NCBI GenBank assembly: GCA_030549335.1
Contig: JAUKPH010000017.1
Location: forward strand, 6,471,501-6,535,500
Direction: 5' to 3'
DNA from: Pontederia crassipes
Lineage: Eukaryota; Streptophyta; Magnoliopsida; Commelinales; Pontederiaceae
DNA: 64,000 bases
Every line of letters begins with the position of its first letter. Within the stretch, counting starts at the first letter, position 1. This document shows positions 23,601 through 38,500 of the stretch, piece after piece. The position numbers and the translations under genes are program-made. The notes below the pieces were generated by a model that searched no databases, was not told where the DNA came from, and saw only the letters and a list, made by a program, of their open reading frames with translations.

Positions 23601-26600
23601 TGTGGTGTTAAAGAAACCCTAAATCGTGACTAAAAAAATAACCACACGTTAGCGTCGCCACTACACCACACAGGTGAGATGCCAACATCTAATAGCTGAC
23701 AAGATCGTCTTGGAGTCAACATGATGGACAATGCTAGCTGGTAGCGTCTGCAGTCAGCGCTAGTGAGATGTTGTCGCGTTTCTAGCGTCACTATGTAGAC
23801 TCCAACGTGGCACTAACCTATGCAACACCCTATTGATGCCAATATATGTGACACTAAAACATGACGCTATTTTGATGTCAATCTGACGCAAACACTATTC
23901 TTACCACTGTTTGATTGAATTCGAACGTGAATGCTATTTAAGGTTAATTTTTTAGTGTCGTGAAACAACACAATGTTATAATTAAATGCTATATTGAAAT
24001 AAAAAAATAAATAAAAGAAATTAGATTCAATAAAAAGTAGCACCTCAAAATGTACAACATTTAATTCGATGCTCGAGTGGCATCGAAAGAATAATTAAAA
24101 GAAATTGACTTTAATGATGACGCTAAAATGACATTGTCGTGATTCTAAATTAGCGTCGGCAGAATGCGGCGCTAATTCGAGGCTATAGTGACACCACTCA
24201 ATTAATTTTTATTTTTTCTAATTAAACTATAGAGATTCAATTCTCATAGTTTTATAATTAAGGAGATAAAAAATATAATTTATAGATAAGTAATTTGAAA
24301 TATTTTGATTAATTATAGATAATTAAGATATGATATGATATATGCTTGTATATATAAATTATGTATTGAAATATGTATATATGTGTGTGTGTGTGTAGGT
24401 ATTGAGATTAGATGAACTATTTTACACGAATATATATAATATTTATATTAATAAATGTATATATAAGTTTATATTACCTAATCATATCAATATATATATA
24501 CACATGTATGTATGTATGTACGTACGTACGTATGTACTTGTGTTTATATACATCGAGGAATACATTTGTAGTTAGTATATATGTATTATATTTATATACT
24601 TATATGTGTATTTATATTTATGTACATCTAGGAATATATTTATAATTAATATTCAATCTATTTATTCATTAAACTATAGTATAGGCAACATATATAGTTA
24701 TACAATTAACATTACCTACTTAAATACTAATCAATATAGGTTCATATATGTATTTCTATATTTATATTTATGTACTTGAATCAATTTATAATCAATAACT
24801 AATACTTTATTTAAGTTTGTGCCACATCAACATCTCAATAGCGATGCATTGACCTCACAATGATGTCATCGATGGTTGACGCCACCATGATAGGACCACA
24901 ATAGCGTCGACGGAGCATTGCAAGATGTTGACGCCAATGCAGCTCTATAGTTTTCCACACATTTACATTTTTTGGGCATGATATTAGTGATGACGTAGGA
25001 TCAAGAAGGCGCCAACTTTAGCGTTGACTTTATGTAACACAAACGCGACACTGATTAGTGGCTACTGAGAGCAATAGCGTCACATTTCTTCAACCCAATG
25101 ACATCACTGTTTCGACCTACTGGCGTCAAATTTGTGTTACATAATTTTTTGAGTCAATAATATGCGTAGCTATTCGATAGATTTCTTGTTGTGAGAATAA
25201 GCATGAAAGAAAAACATAACAAATATATGATTCATTGGGGATTTTTCATAGGGAAAAATGATGCTCATTTCTTATTCATCTTTATTGCTTTTCATCTTTC
25301 TCTTGGAAAGATATCATTATTCCATTTCATTTCATAAGGATATAGTCCTTCCATTTTATTTGTTCACTTTTAGGGAGTACCACAAGTGTGGAGTTACATA
25401 GACCATAATGGGTCAGTGGAGGATCAGTGTCATGGTAGGTGACCCATAAAAGGGGAGAACAGCCTCACACAAGGCTGATAATCTCCATGAGAAGTGCTTT
25501 ACACAAGGATAATAACCTCACATCTAAATAGGTAATGATAACCCACCATTTAATGTTTTATCTTCATCAACTATTAACTTGTCTTTTGATACATATAGAT
25601 TAATCAAAACTTTTGGAAGCAAAAGTGACTCCAAATTTTCATGAGGGTTCATTAAATTTCATTAATTGTCTGCTGGGTAAGGTGAGCGTCTGATCTGTCA
25701 CAATTTTATCGATCGTTTGTTAGGTGTGGAGGACGTCCATTTCTTTAGCATTCATCGATCAACCGTTCAAGGGTCGAGTTCAATTTTAGACACCGGTGGG
25801 TTGGTTGGTCATCTGATATTGCTCTAATCGAATATTCAAACTCTAGGCTGAGAGTTTTGGACGCACGAAACTTGGACCTATCGTCAATATATTTGAGTCA
25901 ATTCAGTTCATTATTTTTAGTCAACCAGTGAGGGTTCACAGTGGACCACTAGTCCACTACAAGAAAATTGAAGAATAGCAACCCAATGAACGAGATGCTA
26001 ACGCAGCGCTATTGCGTGTTTGAAACATATAGCGTCACCGTAGCATCCAAATAGCACCGACAGCATGCAACACTAATAATCGGTGGCTATTGGCGTCGCA
26101 ATAGAGCCAACAATGGTGGAGATGTTACTAGCGCTAACGGTAGATGCTATCGGGATGTTACAAAGATGCGTGATGTTCGGCTGGGAGTAGTAGACATACG
26201 TCGCTAAGGAGATGCTAAAGTGGCACTACAAAAGAGGTGCTACTCCGATGCTCAAAAGATGCTAACATTATGCGTTAGTTGACGCTATTTCAGTGCTTCT
26301 GTGAGGTCAACATCATGTTTGTTGCATCGTCAATGAGATGCTAACGTGACGCTAAGAACGATATATTTAATATAGAGTCGACTATGCGGGCGACGGTAGG
26401 GTGACGGTATAGAGGCGCTAATTGCATATTTTTTTACCCATTACAGCCACATTTTTTTCCTTCCTACACCATACAATTATATAATGCATATAAATGCATT
26501 GATGCATTGATATTCATCACATGCGTAATATGAAAGCATCATAGGCAGAATATTTAAAATAAGAATGCATATATAATTATTCATGTATGTATATAAAATT

Positions 26601-29600
26601 ATAAGTCTATATGTATATGTGTATAAAACAAAATTGTGTGTGTGTATATAAATAAATATATATATATATAATGTATGTGTATGTATATGTCTACGTGTGA
26701 GAGATTAAGTCACAACAATGTGTATATCTATATGTATTATAACTATATATGTGTATGTATATGTCTATATATGTGCGAGATTAATTAAGTGACAATAATG
26801 TGTATATGTATATGTATTCCAAGTATATGCATGTATGTATATGTTTATATGTGCGAGATTAAGTGATAATAATATGTATATGTGTACTTATTATATATAA
26901 GTATAAATATATACGTGTATTTATATGTCTATATGTGTCTTATTAAGTGAATATAATAAAAAGTCGACTACTACGGCGTAATAGAGACGCTATTGAGTCG
27001 CTAAAACATATTAGCGACACAATAGAGTCGACGTAACATCCCATACGTGTTAGTGTCCCAATAAGAAGACATTGGAGAGACGCTAATAGTGTCTCTCTAG
27101 CGTCGACCATAATTGCGGCTCTAATGTGGCGCTAGGTAGACGTTATTGAGCCTTTACGGAGACGTTAAAATGAAATAATTTGTAACAAATCATGTCTCTT
27201 CATTCAACCATCATAATTTCATGATTAAGAATATAAAAATAATATATTGTATGGATAAATAACATATATAATATAGGCATCAAATTATATATTTAGGAAC
27301 ACACCTATGATGTAGACATATATAAGTAATTATGTAGGAATACATATATATGTTGAAGGTACATATACAATATTTAATTTATTTATTGATTAAAGTATAG
27401 TATAGACAATATATAGGGTTGCGTCAAAATAGATAACATATAGCTATATAAATATAGATAGCTTATATATAGTTATCTATTTCTTAATTTACATATATAG
27501 TTATGAGATGCCAAGTAAGTGTTAAAATAGTGCTTCTTCATATCGGCATCTACATAGCGTCGTCTTAAGTGTGATGCTATATAGAATCTCCATAGCGTCT
27601 AAGAAGTTGAGACGCTAGCGTCGTGTCAAAAGTTGTCGACGCGAGAACAACGCTAGGTTCTCCCGCGCACTTTCGCTTCATGGCGCGCAATAATAGCGGC
27701 TACCTAGCATCGCTATGGCGCCTTCTTTAGCATCTATTTCTCGAAACGCTAAGACAACGCTAATGTGACGTTATTGAAAGGCAAGTAGCGTCGCTTATTT
27801 GGGACTCAATTGAGACGCCATAATGGCGCTCGTGGTGTCGACCTAACATCATCATGTTCGAGACGCTATTTTGCGTCACTAATCGCTATTTTTCTTTTAG
27901 TGATACATGAGTCTCGACATTTCAGAACTGACCTGATCCTTGGATCAAACATTTGATCTAATAATCACTAGCTTCTATCGAGGAGAAATCAGATGCCCGA
28001 TCAGGGGATCGATCGCCTATTTGGATCGGACATTCAATCTAATAGACGCTAGCTTCTACCGAGGAGAAATAAGACGTCCGATTAGGGGATCGGTCGCCTA
28101 TTTCATAGGTCATTGCAAAATCATTAAATTTTCAATAAGTTTTCGCACAATACATATTTAATCCTAACATATAGCATGCTTCAGAGGATAAATCTTAACA
28201 TGTTTATGTCCAATTTATCATGTATATTATCTCATTCAAATTTAACTATGGGAAAATTCATAGAAATCCTTACAATAATTTTAAACCAAACTTTTATAAA
28301 AAAGTTCTAAAATTATTTGAAGGTCGAAAGTATATATGTTTAAAATTGGTCTAATACTCATAAAAAATCATGAATCTATATCATCACAACATCATGTCAT
28401 ACAATTCACTTGTAATGATATTCAAATAGGTCATAAGTTAAAACTTTGAACTATAAGAACAACGACAATCAAATTATATCAATCCCTTGATTCATCTAAA
28501 TGATATATAAAATTTTCATCTTTAACAAATGGTGAGTGTGATCCTTTGGACCCTCCATCTTTATATTCATATTAGCTTACTACTAGTACAATCACATATT
28601 CACATTGACATGTTTGTTTGGTTCACCTATCCGTAGATTCAAATGTGCACATGTTGGATTATATCCTACTTGCTTGCATGTTTAGATGAGCATGCCCTCG
28701 ACCCACAAATTCGTACTAGTGCAGCCCCACTTGGGACCACCACAAATTCATATGGACATGGATGCATAATCCATTCACTGATTTTATTTATATGGGTGCA
28801 ATTTTTCTAGTTTGTCCACAAAGGCATATCATCTAGTTTGTCCACATCCATATGATATTATAACTTAGGGATACTCTTGACATCCTATTATATCTAAAGT
28901 CTCATGTGCACAACAAGTATCACAAGTAGTCATCATATCATCTATTGTAAAATCAACTAAGGACTTTTTATGCCTTGATTGGTATCGGTTGTTACATTAT
29001 ATAGTTAAAGAAATATAGATTGGCTCAAGATGACAATAATGTCATCACAAGTACCCCTTCAGCGAGCTATATTTTTCCACTATTATATTATTTGATTCAA
29101 GCGTCATTTATGTATATTGGCCCATATGTCCACATGCGATTCCTCCCATCACATCCAACAATCATTGCCTTTGGCCCCATTGCATGCTCATGAGGATGGC
29201 CACACATTTCTCTTTCCCCATTGATGTATATTATTTTGTTACAACAATTGTACTAAAATTTAATACTACTTTGTTGCGAATATTAAATAAAAAATACACA
29301 AAAATAAGAAAATATTATTTACAAGTTTCGCTATTAATTAATTACATCATAGACCAAAGTAAAACTTTTATTCACAATCGGAGACAAATTCCCTCCTTAG
29401 GAAGGTTCATCATGGGTCATCTCAATATCCTTAGGTTCATTGACATATGGCTGATAGAAATTGCTTCTATATGGCACAAATGGGGACACAAATGAGGGTT
29501 ACAATTGAGGACAACTATTGAAGATGTCCTTTATGAACTTATATTTGTCCCTTGTTTATAGCATCTTGAATATTAACTCCTACTCAAATTTAAAAGCATC

Positions 29601-32600
29601 AAATGCCATGTAAAATATGAGGTAAATAAAATCTTAACCAAGTATTGAATAAATTTATGATCAAACAAGAAAAAAATCCAAATGAAATATCCTAGAATTG
29701 AAAATTACAAATGCTTGTTTCTAACATTATTTATTTGAATGTAATCCATTTTTAAATTTGTACAAAGCATTTGTTGTCTATTTAGAGTTCATGTTATAAC
29801 TCTACTTGTCAATTCTATATTAGTCATGTTCAATTTACATATTTGCAAGTGATAAATTAATATTAAAGAGTTTCTAAGCATTATATCAACGGATTGTTCT
29901 GGGTGATAAGCAATATGTCTTCGCTTAAGTATGGTATCAAGTTTGTTCCTTGTATATGTATAAAGTTTTCACTAGGGGCCTTAGTCAAACCTAGGCATAT
30001 GACCAAAATCAATGTGAGGGCAAATCTATTAGACACTTGGGGCAAATAAACTTTATATATAATAGTAAAGCAATCGTGATGCATATAATCAACTTGGTTT
30101 AAAAAATCCCACTCGATAAGCAATTTAGCAGCCCCCCCCCCCCCCCCCCCCCCTCACCCACACACACACACCCCACTTAAATAATAGGATTATTTCCTTA
30201 GACCTCCCTAGACTATTATGATTTTTCGCATCTAATTCTAATCTATGAACTCATTGTAGCGCCTCTTTGAATTAGATCTTCGTCCTCTATCAACGCTCGG
30301 CCCACGGTGAAGTAGCTCTACAAGAAGCCCAGCATCAACTAGCCCCAGATCCCCACCTATTCCACCAAGCCTGCGAAGCAACCCACCATCTCCACTGCTC
30401 CTCTGCCTCCGGCACCTCATCCTTCCTCCGCTCCGCTGTCAGGTACCTCCTCCAAGAGCAGCGCCTCCTTTTCATGCTCACCAGCGCCCTCATCACCTCC
30501 ACCTTCTCCCTTCAACCCTTCTACTCCTCCTCCCTCTCCGCCTCCTTGTCATCCACCACCACGTCTTCCTCCATCGCTCCACCATCTCCTCCTACGGCAC
30601 CAGCATTGAGGCAACGGACGGGAGGAGAGTGTCGGTGGGCTGAGGAACCCGTCGAAGTGGATCGTGGTGATGGGAGGGGCGGGTTCGTCGGGAGCCACCC
30701 TGTTGACAAGCTGATCGAGAGGGGGACAGTGTGATCATAATCGACATATTCTTCACCTGCCGGAAGGACAACGTCGTCCACCACTTCAGAAACCTAGTGG
30801 GGGCGCCCCTCCCTTCGACGCCGATGAGGAGGGGGCAATGTCCCTCCTTTTTAAATAATTTTTAATATTTATTATACATAATTTTAAACTTTTAAATATT
30901 AAAAAAAGAGAATGGTAGTTTAGTCATTTGATAAATTGAAAAATAAAAAATAATGAAAAAATTAACAGAACTAGATGGATGGACTAAAGTGGAAATCACA
31001 AAATAATTTAAGAAGGCGCTACGGTGAGTTCGTAGATTAAGGATGCAAAAAATCGCGATAGTTTAGAGATGATCTAAGGAAATAACCATAAATGGTTAAT
31101 GAACATGTGTATATTGTGAACATTATAGTATATTTAGCGGCTATAATATACACATGCTAAAATCAAAAGTGATCACATATCTTAAAATTAATACATGGTA
31201 CATGGAAATATAAATAAAATAAAAAGGAGTATATCGTACTTCATATGATATTCCATGCTGCGCAAATCAGTAGGTCAATTTTTATTATATAGTAAATCGA
31301 TTGATGTAATATAATATGTGTAGTACACTCAATGATCTTATATAAATATGCAAGTCGAATGTGCCGCATATTTCTTTTAAGCACAGAGTAAGATATATTT
31401 GAGAGTGACCATGTACCCATCCGATTCTTTTTTAGTTTTTTAATAACCATGTACATGCTAACTAAGTCAATTTAGAATCCAGTATATGCGCAAATGTCTT
31501 GCCCCTCCATATCTTGGTCACTGATTTTTTTTTCTTTCAAAAAACCATTTCTTATGCCTCATATTCCATAGAACTTCAAAAAGAAAATTTGGGAACAATT
31601 CATGCGTCCTAACTGCTTGCAAGATAATTAAGTAGAAAATGGCAAATTTATATCCCCACCAAACTGCTTCAAATCAAAGCATGTTTGGGTTTAGAATTCT
31701 GATTAAGGTGGGTTTTAACATAAGGTCATTTGCATCACAAAGGTAGTCTTGCGCATATATTTTTTCATATTTCAAATTCTTAGTACATGTACGTTCTTTT
31801 TTTTAGCATCCTACATTTGGCACCTGACATTTAAAGGCTATCTTATTATTGATTAATCAAATATATGTGATCATTTTTTTCCTTCTTGTCTTTTCAACCT
31901 GATCTATAGTACACACAAGGACACAAATTTCCTGTAGATTTATCACGAGAAGACCGTCAAACAATAGTTCATTGACGGCCTGTTTGGGGAAAATGTAAAA
32001 AATTTTATGATGATTAAAATTCTATGGTAAGGCATTTTTCAAAAAGGGAATTACCATGTCTTAAAAATCCTACCATGATATAGTGTTTGAGTGCAAAAAG
32101 TTTTTGACAAAGTAAAGAATAAAAAAATAAAAAAGTAATAACAGTTAAATGGCACATTAGTTGACTGCTGTCTTTTGAAGAGCTGGAACCTCTTTTTTTT
32201 TAACCTCAGTATTGACAAAAAAAACTTCAGAATTTTATCTAGAGATAGAATTTCGGATGGGTCGCACGGTCCGGCATGCCCAAAAGTTGTGCCCACCCGG
32301 CTCGGCACGGACACGGCCCGCGCATGGAAACACGGACCGTGTCGTGCCATTCCGTGTCGGGTCATCCTCCCGCACTGTTAACATGACACGGCCCGAGCAT
32401 GGTGAACATGAATCCGGCGCGACACAATCTGTTTTGGCACGGACACGGACCGCGCATGATGCATAACACGATCCGCGTCGAAATCATACGGTCCATGTTA
32501 TATCGATTTGACAACATGATCATGGGTCGAGTTCACGATCGCGTTATGAGTACAACACAGACCGTGTTTAAATCAACGCGGACCGTATTGAACCCCCTCC

Positions 32601-32674
32601 GCCACTTATAAAATTCAGCCGAACTCCTCCATTTTCTTCATCACTCTCATTATTTTTTCCCTCATCTCTCTCAT

Positions 32675-32711
<37 letters not shown>

Positions 32712-35497
32712 ATCTCCTCTCCTTCCCTAAATGGCTACATGACTACATCCCTCCCTTTCTCTCAATCTCATCTTCTCTCATTAAATAATGAAGATATCAT
32801 TTTCTCAATAGTCGTTCTTAGACTCATTTCGAGTGATACTATCTTTTCTCTTGAAATTGATCTAAATAGCGACTGTTGTGAATATGATGCCATGATTACT
32901 TAATGAGAGTTTGAAAATTATAACTATATAATTATTATATAATAATAATTAAAGTAGTCGGTAGTCATTAAACTAAAGTCATATTATAACTTCATTTAAG
33001 TACTAGTTTGCTTAGTATAATTTGGTTTAGATATAACATAGTAATATAGTATATACTATTATACTATATAGTATCTTGGTTATAAGATAGTTAAATACTA
33101 ATTTACTTATATAACCTAGTTATAACTTAGTATATAGTAATTAGTAAATTAGTACTTAACTATCTATACTAGATTACAAGTATACTAATATTACTAATAT
33201 ATATTTATTAAATACTTACCAATTAATTTTATGTATAAGGTTATAAGTTATAAGTTATAACATATTAGTTATTACTTAGTACTCAATTATTCATTTTACA
33301 AATTTATTTACTTAATAATTATAAATTAATAACTCAGTGTATTTGAAAATTTAACTATATAATTGTTTATATAATAATTAAAGTAGTCACTACTGACTAC
33401 TCACTAGACTCACTAGTTACTAAGTCATATGTTATAGAATAATTAATAATACTAATTATATTATATAATAATCTATAAGTAAATTAAAATTTATAAAAGT
33501 TCATGAAAGACAAAGAAAAGGCCGTCCGACCCGACCCAGCCGGCCCGGTCAGGCCGGGCCCAGACCGTGCCGGGGTCCAAAACGGACCGTGTGGCACGAC
33601 ACGGCCCATTTTCAAAACGGGTCATGTTGGCACGACACGGCCCGCGACACGGTCAAACACGAGTTGACCGACCCGACATGACCCGTTTGTCCATCTCTAG
33701 TTTTATCCTATACTTTTAACATTCAAATATTCAATTGGAAAATTTTCTTTAAAATGGAATTCTATGTTTCTTTGATTTTTCCAACCACGCCAGAGGCCCT
33801 AATACGTGTTTTCCACTGCCTTTGGATGGGAATTTTGAATTTCTCCTTACTTGTCGATAATTAATTGATTTGATAAAAATATTATGTTGATATTTAAATG
33901 AAAGATATAATGATGAAAATTTTAAAAGTTAATTTAATAAATAAGTTTTAGTGACTGTTTGAATAAATAATAAAAAAAATATAATTTATTATTTTATGAG
34001 GTATATAATTATAGTAAATAAAAAATATATTTATTTATTTATTTAAAATAATAATTATTAGAACATAAAAATATTATATGTAATTATTAATTTAATTTTT
34101 TTATTATATAATCTATTTTTCTATAAAAATTATTTTATTGAATTCATATTATAATATAATAAATATAATTATAATGTTTAGATCATTTTAGTTAATTAAT
34201 ATGAATTTTTTTATTAATTTTATTATACTATGATACTAAGCAAAATATTTTAACTAATTAATAAAATAAATTTTAACTATTAGAACTAAATAATTCATAA
34301 TTTTTAATTAATACAATTTAATAATTTAATCTATAAGATGGCTAATAATGTATTAATAAATAAATAATGTATATACATTAAACAATAACTTAAAGTAAAA
34401 AAAAAGAAAGAAAAAACAAAGAAAAAAGCAAAAGCAAAGTTGGAAGTTCTTGCTTTTCGCACTGAAAAATTTCGGCCAAAGTCGCATGATCAAGTTCCCA
34501 TCACGCCATGCAGTTGGCTGAACTTGCTAGAACTTGAGAAATTTCTAGCTCAAGTTTTCGCAACCAAACACTATCGAAGAGTACACATGTATTTTTTATT
34601 ATTTTAAAGATAAGACTATCGTAAACAATATATATTTGCCATAGTTATTATTTTATTAAGGGTGTAAAAAATTCCAGTAAAATTATGAATCCAATTAAAT
34701 ATGAATATTTTAATAATTTAAAATCAACCACCTAAATGAATCATATGGGCTGAAGGATCCATTTCTCTCTATCATATTAATTCATATCCATTTCTTTTGT
34801 ATCATCGATATATTAGTTTTTGTATGATATATTTAAAATTTATCCTGATTTTTTATTGAAATATTAAACGTACTAATATTTTTTATCTATATTTATTATC
34901 TACGTTAGAACAAAAATTGGCATCATCAAGATCAAATTCTATCCTCAGATATTATTTCCACTATTATATAACTCGAATAATAAAACTGTAAAATGTAAAA
35001 AAGATTTCATAGTTAAACTAAGACCTAGTAAAAAAATATCTAACTGAAAACACAACTTTTAAAAAATAAAGCAAGTGCAATCCTAATGTAACTAGAATTT
35101 GGCCAGATAATTACTCTTACATTATTATCCATTATTTATTTGGATTATCTAAGAACGATTTGCAGTTAATGAATCAAGCACCAAATTATGATACGTAATC
35201 CTACGAATTCTGATATTTCAACTCTACATTGTCATTTCATGCAACACATGAATCAACTCATTAAATTAGATATTTGTCTAATTCTTGTTTTGTTTTTTCC
35301 TTCTCTTATCATCATAATTTGGGATCAGTAGCATCGAGAAGACCGTCGAACGATACAGGAAGCATGTGGAAGATGGCAAATCCAAGGAGAGTGCCAGGAA
35401 GCAAAAGACGCAGGTTGCAAATTAGCTCTTTATTTTCCATATATTTATGATACAAATGTCAAAGAAAACACAACTTAATCATGAAAAAAAAGACTCA

Positions 35498-35547
<50 letters not shown>

Positions 35548-38500
35548 GATGTTGCAGGAGTTGAAGACCGAAGTCGCAACACTGACCAAGAACATAGAAG
35601 TTATGGAAATACAACAACGGTATGTAATTTTTCCATAAGCGTGATCATATCTTTTCTGTTGATCCTGGAAGGCTACCATTCTCGCAGAGATTTTGATTAA
35701 ATCAAAATCTAACGCCACATGATAATATATTAATATATGATAATACAAACAGAATTACACTAGCATTAGTGGCACTGACTAACTCCACATTCACATAGCC
35801 TACACTATTTCATTACTCACTCAAACGCACAACCTAGACAATTACGTTGCAAAGTATTCTGATGGCCTTCTCAATTTGCAGCGAGATTTTTCTTCAAATG
35901 ATCAATTATCCTTCACAAATTTCAAGAACTTTTTCTTTGCAATTTGAGAAGGACGTTCTTCTCAATTTCTGATGGATATATCTGTCAAAATGCAACGCCC
36001 GATCCAGAATGTTGCAGAAAAGAAGCAGGAGATTAGGGAAGAACACTTGCCTTCTTCATTCTTTTCATAATTGTGGAAAAGAAGTAGAAAATCTGAATAC
36101 AAATCAAACAGCAATGTCGAACTTATATACAAAGTTTATACCGGAACAAAATAAAACGGATAACGAAATGATATATTACAACGCGATATAATCAGAATAA
36201 TCGCCGCTTCCTAACTGCCTGAAACCGGACAGAAAATAGAGATGTTGTCGTTGTCGCCTTTGTCAGCTGAACCAGGTTCTGGAATGGATGAAGACGATGA
36301 TTCCAACAGCCCCCCGCAAGTTGGCGACCGGAAGATATCGAGCAGTCCCAACTTGGAAAGAATGAAGGCATGTTGACGACCAGAAAGGCATTTGGTTAAA
36401 ATATCAGCAAGCTGAAAACTAGTAGAAATATATTGCAGATGAACAAACTACTGAAGAACACGTTTACAAACAAAATAGCAATCGATGTCAATGTGTTTCG
36501 TACGCTCATGAAACACAAGATTCTCGGCAATCTGAATTGCAGGACGACTGTCAGAAAAGAGAGGAACTAGTAGAGAAATATGAATTTGCAGATCACGAAA
36601 GAGACGCTCGACCCAAATTAATTCAGCAACAGTAAGAGCTATACTCCTGTATTCAGCCTCAGCAGACGATCTAGCAATGACTTGATGTTTCTTAGACTTC
36701 CAAGAGACAAGAGAAGATCCCAACTTAATGCAGTAAGCAAAAACCGACCTTCGAGTGGCGAGACAAGAACCCCAATCAGCATCAGAAAAGGCCACAAGAT
36801 TTGTAGAAGGAACGGATGAAAAAAATAGTCCACAACCAGGATAACCTTTTAGATATCGTATAATACGAATAACTGCATTCAAATGAGAGGACTTTGGAGT
36901 GTGCATGAACTGACTAAGGTGTCGCATAGCAAATGTGATATCTGGCCTTGTCTATGTCAAGTGAATTAAATGACCAATCAGGCGTTGAAACTTTTCAGGA
37001 TCAGATAGAATAGGATCAGAAGTAATCTTGGAATACTTTCTGTACAAGAAATCAAACTCAACAGTAGTTAATTTTAAGTTTTCTTCTAGTGGTGTACCAC
37101 AAGGCTTTGAAGCTGTAAGTCCCATATCAGAGATTAAAGAAAAGAATATACTTTCTTTGTGTCAATAAAATCCCTTTAAGAGATCGCAAAATTTCCATAC
37201 CAAGGAAATATTTCAGGGTTCCTAGATCTTTAAGCTTAAAAGTAGCACTGAGATAATCTTTGGTTTGGGTAATAAGAGAAGGAGAATTTCCAGTGAGGAG
37301 AATGACATCGACATATACTAAAATAGCCACATATGAAGACCCAATCTTTTTGGTAAACAAAGTGTAATTGTTATAACTCTGAATAAAGTTATTGGCCAAT
37401 AAAACCTTAGAAAACTTAAGATACCATTGCTTGGATGCCTGCTTCAATCCATATAAGGATTTGTTTAATCTGCACACACGATCTTGAGTGGCAAGACCAG
37501 GAGGAGGTTGCATGTTGACATCCATATGGTAGATTGGGAGATCTTGTTGTGCTGCAGAAATAAAAAAGGCACGAATGGTGACAATCTTGGCAACAGGTGA
37601 AAAGGTATCCTTATAGTCAATCCCTTCTTTTTGGCTAAATCCTTTGGCAACCAACCTTGTCTTGTATCGTTCTACCTCACCATTAGACTTGAGTTTAACT
37701 TTGTAGACCCACTTGCATCCAATAGGTTTCTTGTCTTTAGGCAAAGAAACAAGATCCCATGTATGATTGGAGATTAAAGCTTCTAATTCTAAATTTATGG
37801 CTTTAACCCACTCAGGATCAGAAATTGCCTGAGAATAGGTATGAGGCTCAAAAACTGAATCTGAAGCAGCCAAAAAACCAATATATGTGCTCGAGAGATT
37901 AGCAAAATTAAGATGATCTAATAAAGGGTAAGAAACACATGTATTCATAACATAATCCTGCAACCAAAGAGGCCTTTTACTAACTCTCTTTTCTCTGATA
38001 GACAATGAAGGAATGTCAGTAGCAGCAGGAGAAGAAGATGGAGTAACAGAACTAGGTGAAGAATCACTGGAAATAGGCAAGTCAATTTCGATATCCAGAG
38101 CAGGAGGAGAGGATTCTTCTCTAAACAAGTCAATTTCAGGACCATCAAGATCAGGAAAATATATCCTATCAGGCAATACCTCATCAAGTGCAAGTTGATT
38201 ACTGGACAATTTTCCTGAAATAACATGAGGTGCTTTAAGAGAAAATGGAAAGACATTTTCAAAGAATATTATACTTCTGCTGACAGACATTTTATTTGTG
38301 ATAAGATCAAGATATTTGAACCCTTTTTTTGTACTATTGTATCCCAAAAAGACTGAAGGATTAGTCCTGTAATTAAACTTGTCTGTCACTTGAAGATTAG
38401 TAACATAACAAAGGCACTCAAAGACTTTAATGTTTTCAAGATTGGATTGTTCTCCAAAGAATTTCTGATAGGCTGTTTGATTGTCCAAAACTGTAAGAGG

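Larger units (their letters stand above)
20804..35328 (+). other. Intron 1 of the MADS gene (14.5 kb)
   Basis: It begins GTCTTT after ...TTGAG and ends ATCAG before TAGCATCGAG, a phase-2 intron that rebuilds an AGT serine codon. Large first introns with regulatory content are common in MADS-box genes. Here much of the length is inserted DNA: a carrier-protein fragment, two CACTA elements, a Pack-MULE-like element and a hAT element, listed separately. Stretches 20804-23177, 25197-25954, 28105-30130, 31090-31970 and 34575-35328 hold no recognisable gene. Confidence 0.9.
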
